A stretch of DNA of 15,347 nucleotides from Ichthyophonus hoferi (lineage: Eukaryota > Opisthokonta > Ichthyosporea > Ichthyophonida > Ichthyophonidae), in assembly GCA_002751075.1 (NCBI GenBank), contig NAOQ01001019.1, positions 1,564 to 16,910 of the forward strand, written 5' to 3'. A program made the translations under genes and the position numbers. Every line of letters begins with the position of its first letter. The first letter of the stretch is position 1. Below are positions 9,901 to 15,347 of the stretch, piece after piece. The notes beneath the pieces were generated by a model that was not told the origin of the DNA, made no database searches, and saw only the letters and a list, made by a program, of their open reading frames with translations.

Positions 9901-12037
9901 CACATCTATAATCTAGTGGTAATATAAGACGCGTGACTTACCTGCAATAACCTGCCGTCCTCTACCTTTACCATCCTTAGCTCCTTCAATAATACCAGGT
10001 AGATCTAGGAGCTATTAATAGAAAGACACATCTATTGGTTAATCTCATCCTATTACCAGGGGTATATATATACCCTACACTATAATATAACCTATTATAT
10101 ACTATCATATTATATATATCCCGTCATATCCTCTCTTACACTATTTATACTCTATTATATTATTCTATACACCTTGCATTATAATATATATACCCTATAA
10201 TATAATATATATACCCTACCTGTATAGTGGCTCCCTTGTAAGTAATCTGACCTGCAAGCATATCATAGGTTAATACCCTTTATCTACTGATCTGTAGATA
10301 ATGATCTACCAATCATACAGCCGATAGAGAGATTAACCAATTAGCAATCAATATATGTAAGAATAGGACTGATTCTTGGTATATAGATAAGTTTAATTAG
10401 TCTAATATATTGAGCCATTTCATAATGATTAATCAATCAAAATAAAAAATATATTCGGTAATTGGATGAAATACGTTACTGCCCGTGACCTCTCGTTATC
10501 AATCAATAATACAGCCCTTTTAAAAACTTATATAGACGCGTTATATCATAGGTTCATACCATACCATACTCCACTATACTATATTATACCATATCATATA
10601 ATACTATACTCGACTATACTCTATACTTATACCTTACCTGGCACACAGGTCAATGTAGTGAACTCGTAGGCTGCCACTTCAGAGTGTACACCTGCTATAT
10701 TACTAAGGAGGGTAGATTTACCGACAGAAGGAAACCCTGTATAGTCTATAAGTTAGAAAAATGAAATAGTAAAACATAATATAGGGTATAATAAGAAGCG
10801 AGGCCAGGGGAGGATAGAGGTCTACGAGATTCCTAAGTACAGTAGATATACGGACAGAGGGCAACCCTATAATGTATAGTGTATAAGATGGGATAAAAGT
10901 ATACTATAATACTAGAAAGAGAATGCCGTTGACTGTATAATAGATATTAATATAATAAAATGCAGTTATATTAAATTACTAGTTCTACTTACGAGATAAT
11001 GTATTTCAATCTAATCCAATATAATATAACCATCAAAGGTTTGATTTTCTAACAGAAAAGAATCCTTCTAATTGGATAATATATTTTAATGAAATAAATT
11101 ATAATACACTATTATATAGTAGGTATGATAATATGATAGTATGTATGACAGTATGTACCTACAAACCCTATTATAGCATCTCCACTTTTAGCAGCATCAA
11201 AACCATCTCCGGTTTGGGAGGACCGACTATCCTCTATACACTATATATACTATATACCCCAAGATATACCCTATATACCCACACATATATACATTATACC
11301 TTACCTACAAACCCTATTCTAGCATCTCCACTCTTTGCAACATCAAAACCATCCCCAGGTTTAGAGGACCCACTACCCTTTCCGCCAGTAGGATCGATCA
11401 ATTCGTGTTTTAACTTAGCTAATTTAGCTTTTAAAGACCCCAAATGATAGGATGTGGCTTTATTCTTTTGAGTACGAGCCATCTGAGTGAATAATATGGG
11501 ATAATAAAATATAAAGGGATATTATGGGGTTAGTTGGAAATATAATTATAATTGTGAAATATACTAAGTAAATATAAACACAGCTATTACAATAAAATAG
11601 AATACAGCTAGTATAGTATAATAGGGTAAGCTATAATATAGTATATTATAGATGATGCCAATTAATGCTACTAGAACTATACCCTTAACTCTAATAGATA
11701 TACCTATGTGCGCAGATGGTGGGTATATGTATATATACATATGAATACCGGTCTTACTATTATTGTTGTAAAGTACACAGAGAGAGGGAAGGATGGAACA
11801 AAATAACAACAACAATAAGTTATATATATAGTTACTTGTACAACTATAGTGTACAGACATAATAAGGATTATCATAGTAACAATCAATCAATAATACACA
11901 TCAACGTATAATATACAAAGTACATAATCTATACATACAAACATACGTATAATATACAAAGTACATAACCTATACATACAAGCATACGTATAACATACCT
12001 CAGTCTCAATCTCTTTAATTCTTTCTACAATACTCAT
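6935..12037 (-). CDS. DRG1: Developmentally regulated GTP-binding protein 1, 12 exons
   Basis: Exons on the minus strand: 11999-12037, 11305-11482, 10638-10736, 10220-10251, 9942-10011, 9480-9562, 9269-9355, 8750-8819, 8431-8491, 7997-8164, 7778-7897, 6935-7034. All joins are GT-AG and in phase, totalling 1107 nt, 368 aa (human 367). Residues 14-23 carry the family signature [10 protein letters not shown] in the N-terminal helix-turn-helix region. G1 is GFPSVGKST (73-81), the switch I threonines lie in EFTTLT (97-102), G3 is DLPG (119-122), G4 NKID (250-253) and G5 SAH (273-275). The TGS domain occupies about 290-366, ending [13 protein letters not shown]1 is a cytosolic, K+-stimulated OBG/HflX-class GTPase that binds ribosomes and is stabilised by a DFRP1/Tma46-type partner. 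No residue expected for GTP binding is missing. The start ATG has a good context (ACCATGA). Introns are 99-743 nt, several built from copies of adjacent splice junctions. Confidence 0.97.
7035..7777 (-). other. DRG1 intron 11 (743 nt), longest intron
   Basis: Contains no recognisable exon copy. At 7455-7490 there is a small GC-richer island able to form a hairpin: GGATCGC and GCGATACC on the transcript strand pair around loop CATAA with one bulge. Box C/D-like pieces (ATGATTGC, CTGA) occur near 7330-7390 but do not form a convincing snoRNA. Confidence 0.4.
8317..8340. repeat. (TA)n microsatellite in DRG1 intron 9
   Basis: Roughly 12 TA units. Elsewhere in the same intron a TCTCTC run on the transcript strand (8173-8190) serves as the polypyrimidine tract of exon 10, which begins after CTACTACAG. 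Confidence 0.9.
8492..8700 (-). repeat. Degenerate TATCCTA/ACTCTATACTA array in DRG1 intron 8
   Basis: Almost the whole 258-nt intron reads, on the transcript strand, as imperfect repeats of TATCCTA, TATCTTACTCTATACTA and similar, ending in TATCCTATCCTATCCTAG at the exon 9 boundary. The array thus looks like a multiplied 3' splice site pyrimidine/TAG module. Tyr/Leu/Ser-rich open frames here are artefacts of the repeat. Confidence 0.8.
9067..9110 (-). repeat. Copy B of the exon 7 tail plus donor, inside DRG1 intron 7
   Basis: Near copy of 9267-9310 (last ~40 nt of exon 7 and the GT). On the transcript strand it keeps AGAAGGAAGGAGAGA and CTTCACTAGCA, followed by a donor-like GTATGT. It carries an in-frame TGA where exon 7 has GGA. 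Confidence 0.9.
9175..9220 (-). repeat. Copy A of the exon 7 tail plus donor, inside DRG1 intron 7
   Basis: Copy 90 bp from the true exon 7 end. It shares the exon sequence except for a few substitutions, includes the same in-frame TGA as copy B, and ends CACTAGCACT followed by GTACAT, a donor-like sequence. The shared TGA says copies A and B descend from one diverged copy. Confidence 0.92.
9536..9862 (-). repeat. 61/58-bp tandem array carrying the exon 6 head and its 3' splice site
   Basis: Units: 9536-9596 (the exon itself, reference), 9597-9657, 9658-9715, 9716-9776, 9777-9834 and a partial at 9835-9862. Each full unit contains 27 nt of the start of exon 6 (GGACGTGCAGTCTAA core), the acceptor CTATAG and the intron sequence before it. 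Units 2 and 4 lack the same 3 nt in the exon-derived part, so the intronic units alternate long and short, about 119 bp per pair. The true exon is the one that continues into the LDALKPLG codons. Confidence 0.95.
10062..10219 (-). repeat. Repeated TATATATACCCTA motif in DRG1 intron 4
   Basis: The sequence next to the exon 4 donor (GTAGGGTATATATA on the transcript strand) recurs near 10187-10198 and 10062-10079 within the same 208-nt intron. Weak, because the motif is short and A/T-rich. Confidence 0.45.
10543..10560 (-). repeat. Copy of the pre-acceptor sequence of exon 4 in DRG1 intron 3
   Basis: Matches 10260-10277, just upstream of the exon 4 acceptor, at 17 of 18 positions, 283 bp apart in the same orientation. 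The exon-side sequence is no longer recognisable, so this is a possible decayed junction copy. Confidence 0.45.
10830..10900 (-). repeat. Decayed partial copy of the exon 3 head (G1 loop) in DRG1 intron 2
   Basis: Aligns to the first ~30 nt of exon 3 and the preceding intron. On the transcript strand an AG acceptor (ATTATAG, ending at 10867) is followed by GGTTGCCCTCTGTCCG, against GGTTTCCTTCTGTCGG in the true exon. Translation gives GLPSVR where exon 3 has GFPSVG; the P-loop lysine is lost. It lies 130 bp before the true exon 3. Confidence 0.8.
11155..11232 (-). repeat. Partial copy of the exon 2 tail plus donor in DRG1 intron 2
   Basis: Aligns to 11303-11380 with one single-base gap. On the transcript strand it encodes [18 protein letters not shown], against [18 protein letters not shown] in exon 2, and keeps a 5' splice site (GTACAT). 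It lies 148 bp downstream of the true donor. Confidence 0.92.
11906..11998 (-). repeat. 41-bp tandem repeat of the exon 1 donor region in DRG1 intron 1
   Basis: Two full 41-bp units (11906-11946 and 11947-11987) and an 11-bp partial unit abutting exon 1. The start of each unit, read on the transcript strand, is GTATRTTATAC, the same sequence as the donor used by exon 1. Confidence 0.92.
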
Positions 12038-12139
12038 GGTTGCTACGGGGCGCCTGCCAGGAATACAAAAGGGGATATAATATATATATAAATATAGAGA
12101 GGAGAGGAGGGAAGGATGCCAAGTAACAAGAGAATGATA

Positions 12140-12355
12140 CAGAGTAGAATAGACTATAATACAACAATATATAATCGGAACAGTACATCTGGTGGTCACA
12201 TGATCTAATGACGTTATAATGACGTAATAATATAATAACGGGGTAGGGCTGAAAGAAAAGTGCGAAGGGGTTTAGCAGCGAAGATTGGCATTAATCGCTA
12301 ATCGCCAGATCTAGGATATGCTGTAAACTAATGATTTATTGATCCGATAGTCTAT
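12140..12355. promoter_or_regulatory. DRG1 upstream region, proximal copy
   Basis: Shares blocks, in the same order, with 12440-12730: CATCTG-TGG-CACATGAT, two TGACGT sites (12209-12214 and 12220-12225, 11 bp apart), AAAGTGCGA (12257-12265), CGAAGATTGG (12279-12288, a CCAAT box in gene direction) and TAATGATTTATTGAT (12329-12343). It lies about 170-310 bp upstream of the DRG1 ATG. Conservation of short motifs inside diverged sequence suggests function, probably as promoter elements for bZIP and NF-Y-like factors. Confidence 0.6.
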
Positions 12356-12439
12356 GTGTAGTGCACAATTTATAATATACAGAAAGAAAAAATGGGAGAA
12401 AAAATATATTATTTAACTGGATGATATAGAATATAATGA

Positions 12440-12730
12440 ATACCATACAATATAACAACATATAATAACGACAGAACATACATATAACTACCATCTGATG
12501 GACACATGATTTTATGACGTTATAATGACGTATAAATTTAGGAGGCAGCGGGATATGGGGGGAAAGTGTATGATATAGTAAGATGGTATGGCTGGAAGGA
12601 AAGTGCGAGTGCAGTTAAGGACGAAGATTGGTATTTAGTCACTGGCAATAGAACTAGTATATAGCGTATTATATTACTTGTATTATTTTATGCTATACTA
12701 TATCACGTTAATGATTTATTGATTTAAAAA
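12440..12730. promoter_or_regulatory. DRG1 upstream region, distal duplicate copy
   Basis: Second copy of the block set in 12140-12355: TGACGT at 12515-12520 and 12526-12531 (again 11 bp apart, offset 306 from the proximal pair), AAAGTGCGA near 12600-12608, CGAAGATTGG at 12622-12631 and TAATGATTTATTGAT at 12709-12723. About 70 bp longer than the proximal copy owing to A/T-rich sequence between the last two blocks. Confidence 0.6.
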
Positions 12731-13739
12731 ATTAAAAAACACAAGAAGATATATACATACATAATGTACAACGTATTTGGTAAAAATGACAATTAAATGA
12801 GAGTTGGTTTTCTTCTATGTTACAATGAGACTAGCAACTTCTCTGCTTTAGACAAATGCGTGTTAAGATTTTTTCTAAAAAAAGAGATTTATATTGATTT
12901 AATAAGGTATTATAGTTTCAGTCAAAATAGGATTGTGCCTCTGTGCTTGTGGATCCAAGACTAAAATTTGAAGAGTCTCGCTCAGCAGATTGTTGTTAAC
13001 AGCAGTAGATTCTTCAGAATCGGTTGGAAGCATAACTTGCCAAGAAAACCAGCTCAATCCACACGATATATGCCTATACTAGCCTATGTGACAACATAAG
13101 CCTATAAGCTCTTAGAGGAAAACCAGAGTCGTGGGACTTCTGCCATTAGCTGATTCAATTTTGATCAATCATTTTGGATTGGCAATTAGCATCAATATAT
13201 TGTCCTATTTTTTCCGTCTTCATATGTAAGTAACTGCTAATAATATTTAATAATTATAGCGGTATAAAGAAATTACCAAAATAATTAAATATTCTTGTTT
13301 TAACATTTCATTAAATGATTGGGAAGTCTCTCTTATCCATGACTATTGTAGTTATAGGTGGTGAGAGGTCCTGCCTTTATCTTGTAGCATGTATCCACTA
13401 TTTACTTATCCCAAGCTAACACTAACCGCATAAAGTTAAATCCAAAAAAAAATATATATTATTTTTCTCATATATCTTACCGTCTTCATATTAGTAAATA
13501 TCTTGTACTCTACTTTCGCTTAATAACCAATATTTGTTGACCAACTAACATAAACTCATTTCTATTATCATATTGAAGAGGAGAAGCTAATTCAGAGCTA
13601 TAATGTTTGATATATGCATGCCAATCTACATATAAAATACAACACAATATTACAAATAATTTTTCATAATATGGGGAAAATAAATACAAGCCTACGTATG
13701 AGTACTATGAATGTCTGCAAGATTCATTTACATACATAA
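12731..13739. other. Unassigned region between the DRG1 promoter and the 13740 open frame
   Basis: No recognised gene. Positions 12797-13190 have more balanced base use and long readable stretches on both strands: a 56-codon ATG frame on the plus strand from 12797, and a 44-codon ATG frame on the minus strand at 12899-13033. The remainder (13200-13739) is A/T-rich with no supported feature. Confidence 0.4.
12899..13033 (-). other. Short coding-like open frame, unidentified
   Basis: A 44-codon frame with a natural-looking composition (TDSEESTAVNNNLLSETL, then ILVLDPQAQRHNPILTE), open for roughly 15 more codons upstream of the ATG. It could be the terminal exon of an unknown gene or a relic. 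The plus strand is also open here, so only one of the two readings can be meaningful. No family recognised. Confidence 0.22.
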
Positions 13740-14078
13740 GGTTGTGTTCAAAGTTGTTATATATTTGCAGAATGTGTTCAGAGTTTAGCGCTGTATAAAA
13801 AACAAAGGAAAAGAGAATGTATAAAGCCGTTTAAAAATGGTATCGAGTCCGTGTTTATTATTAGTAGTTTTGGTCCCTTTTATCCTTTCGCAACATGCGT
13901 TGATCACGAGTGTCAATTATACATCGGTTCATCAGTGTCAATTAGAACTTCGGCTAATCTACGTGTTTATCTGGAGGTGAACGGTTTTGCAAGATTCGTA
14001 CGGCCTATAGTACAAGATGCATTAAAAGGTACAATTATGAATATTTTGGACAGATTGTCTAAGTTTTCTTATTTTTAA
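13740..14078 (+). other. 112-codon open frame, possible terminal exon or relic, unidentified
   Basis: Open from just after an in-frame stop at 13737 to TAA at 14076-14078, long for DNA this A/T-rich. It has no in-frame ATG until near its end, so if real it is an internal-to-terminal exon; TATATTTGCAG ending at 13770 is a good 3' splice site. The peptide has mixed composition (FATCVDHECQLYIG, NLRVYLEVNGFARFVRPIVQ). A different frame over the same DNA starts ATGG at 13837 and reads as a signal-peptide-like MVSSPCLLLVVLVPFILS followed by about 29 residues. It converges on the gene at 14116 with 37 bp between stops. Function unknown. Confidence 0.35.
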
Positions 14079-14115
14079 AAGGTCTCCACTAAGAAAAACA
14101 TCAACATCAATTAGT

Positions 14116-14583
14116 TTACAAGAACACGCCAAATATGACAGCAGCCACAGAAGCTATCAGTGATGGTGCTACAAATGATCCTGCTCCAGTTCGAGCTGTA
14201 GTGGTGGTAGTGGCAGGTGCTGTTGTGGTAACTGCTGCCAAGCCACTTAACCTGAGGTAAGGGCCCTTAGTATCCTTAGATTGGTCGAGTGGCTGAAAAC
14301 ATTGATTCTCTGGGATCGTCCAGGGGTTAAATAATTTAGTAGCACAATTAGTCCCACCCGCAAATAAACTTAGAATTAATCGGCTATCCTTCACGGTAGC
14401 TTGGTACTGGGTTCCGGTTGGGAATATTGGAGGTAAATCTTCACAACCTGCTGTCAAAACAGGCTCAAAACAATTTCTAGGCTCACCGATACAAGTTGCG
14501 GACGCAAATTCACACAACTCGAGTTCACAGGATACTGATGAAGCTAAACCGAGAGCGGCAATGGTGATAATTGTAGACCTCAT
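14116..14583 (-). CDS. Small secreted Cys-rich protein, probably GPI-anchored
   Basis: An uninterrupted 155-codon ATG frame. Residues 1-19 are a signal peptide (hydrophobic ITIAALGLASSVSC). Residues 20-115 form an extracellular domain with six further cysteines (24, 31, 38, 47, 80, 95), enough for three disulfides. Residues 119-129 are a Thr/Ala linker suited to O-glycosylation. The sequence GAGS at 133-136 is followed by a hydrophobic tail (138-155) with no charged residue, the layout of a GPI attachment signal. Expected location is the outer cell surface. No introns, unlike the other two protein genes here. An upstream ATG CAA TGA overlaps the start codon by two bases and could slightly damp translation. 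I recognise no family; the architecture is like many lineage-specific surface proteins. A plain C-terminal membrane anchor is the alternative. Confidence 0.8.
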   Translation of the reverse strand: MRSTIITIAALGLASSVSCELELCEFASATCIGEPRNCFEPVLTAGCEDLPPIFPTGTQYQATVKDSRLILSLFAGGTNCATKLFNPWTIPENQCFQPLDQSKDTKGPYLRLSGLAAVTTTAPATTTTTARTGAGSFVAPSLIASVAAVIFGVFL

Positions 14584-14644
14584 TGCATATATTGTTTTGT
14601 AAAGATTACAACAGATTGATAATGAACTTCAAAACGGGTTTAGC

Positions 14645-14652
14645 TACTTATA
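14645..14652 (-). promoter_or_regulatory. TATA-box-like TATAAGTA upstream of the secreted protein gene
   Basis: On the minus strand, 62-69 bp upstream of the ATG at 14583, within a locally less A/T-rich stretch, which makes it somewhat more credible than the many other TATA strings in the window. Confidence 0.35.
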
Positions 14653-15347
14653 GTGCGGTTAGTAGGAAAGGATATCCATAATAGATCTATATGGCGCGCT
14701 ATGATTTGATTAACCGAACGCTTGTCTAACTTAAGGTAGGTTTCATCGAAGCCCAGATAATAAGTAGATGGTGGCTCAATTAGATTATTGCATAATATTT
14801 AATTGCATAATGTTTTTTCAACCTGATAAATTGATTTGTCAATACATATATATACATCAAATGTAATAAGCTTAGCTAGTGAATGAGCCGAGCTATTCTA
14901 GGATAAAACGATAAAACGAGATAAGTGAAAATGCAAACCGAAATAGCTATAGTTCGGCGGCCCCCGGCCATGCACATGTCCACTGGAAAAAAAATACCAA
15001 GTTCTCGTAATACACATAAAACTTTGCATAATATATATATATATATATAACGATCACATTATTATTGTAATGCCTAGTCCACCGTTAGCACTCACATACA
15101 ATAGCCAGTGCTCAGATCTCTCACTTGTTCAAAAGTTATAGAACTGTATACTAACATTAAATATTGACAATATTTATTATCTACATGGTAAAATAGTACC
15201 AGGAACTCTACCTACCTTCAATGGCTGAATATATAATCTTAAGACGCCCTAGTATGTGATTAAGATTTATTTGGTAGCTGTATATCTTTGTCTTGTCTTA
15301 TCTTGATTTACAATCGCGATTTCTAATCAGAAAAAATATCTTAATAG
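14653..15347. other. Upstream flank of the secreted protein gene, no gene seen
   Basis: AT-rich, with (TA)n at about 15029-15049 and a short GC-rich island at 14953-14970 (GGCGGCCCCCGGCC core). A minus-strand AAG/GTAGGTAG donor-like site near 15205-15215 and a 24-codon open stretch around 15060-15135 on the minus strand could belong to a gene continuing beyond the window, but neither is enough to call an exon. Confidence 0.4.

Noticed and set aside
12038-12199. An in-frame upstream ATG that would lengthen DRG1 by 54 residues.
   Set aside because: The extension is Tyr/Cys/Leu-rich with no family support, DRG1 proteins start at the MSxxxxI position, and the ATG at 12037 has a good context. A 5' UTR acceptor-like TTCCTGGCAG lies just upstream of it.
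12797-13190. A single frame interrupted by TAA, TAA and TGA suggested reassigned stop codons.
   Set aside because: ACP and the secreted protein end at TAA and DRG1 at TGA exactly where their families or domains end, so the standard code holds.

Overview
This is AT-rich nuclear DNA from a eukaryote. The evidence is spliceosomal GT-AG introns, two RNA polymerase III-type tRNA genes, a mitochondrially targeted acyl carrier protein, and a single-copy housekeeping GTPase (DRG1) split into 12 exons. TAA and TGA both serve as ordinary stop codons. The DRG1 and ACP proteins look opisthokont-like in general character, but I cannot assign the organism to a group from sequence reading alone. Intergenic and intronic DNA is full of pentanucleotide and dinucleotide simple repeats.

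Layout, left to right. Positions 315-387 (minus) and 2493-2565 (plus) hold two identical tRNA-Asn(GTT) genes in a head-to-head inverted pair, with about 2.1 kb of AT-rich DNA between them that contains two coding-like scraps. Positions 3377-4539 (minus) hold a three-exon mitochondrial acyl carrier protein gene (126 aa); its first intron carries a roughly 305-nt purine/pyrimidine strand-asymmetric tract. Positions 4540-6934 are intergenic, with a perfect CRE palindrome upstream of ACP, simple repeats, one diverged direct repeat, one hairpin and no convincing gene. Positions 6935-12037 (minus) hold a complete DRG1 gene: 12 exons read by hand join in phase to 368 codons plus a stop, matching the family's usual length. 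Positions 12038-12730 hold a duplicated DRG1 upstream region. Positions 12731-14080 contain unassigned coding-like stretches, including a 112-codon open frame on the plus strand. Positions 14116-14583 (minus) hold an intronless gene for a small secreted, Cys-rich, Thr-linker, probably GPI-anchored protein. The rest is AT-rich flank.

The most striking structure is in DRG1. Several of its introns contain copies of the adjoining exon-intron junction: the head of exon 6 with its 3' splice site (5 extra copies, one of them partial), the tail of exon 7 with its 5' splice site (2 extra copies), partial copies of both exon 2 and exon 3 inside the intron between them, a 41-bp reiteration of the first donor, and pyrimidine/TAG reiteration before exon 9. 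The upstream region is also duplicated, and both copies keep a pair of TGACGT sites and a CCAAT box. The locus therefore looks built by repeated local duplication across functional boundaries, which multiplies decoy splice sites. ACP and DRG1 serve core metabolism (mitochondrial fatty acid/lipoate synthesis, respiratory and iron-sulfur assembly) and translation respectively; both have CRE-like sites upstream, which may hint at shared bZIP control.
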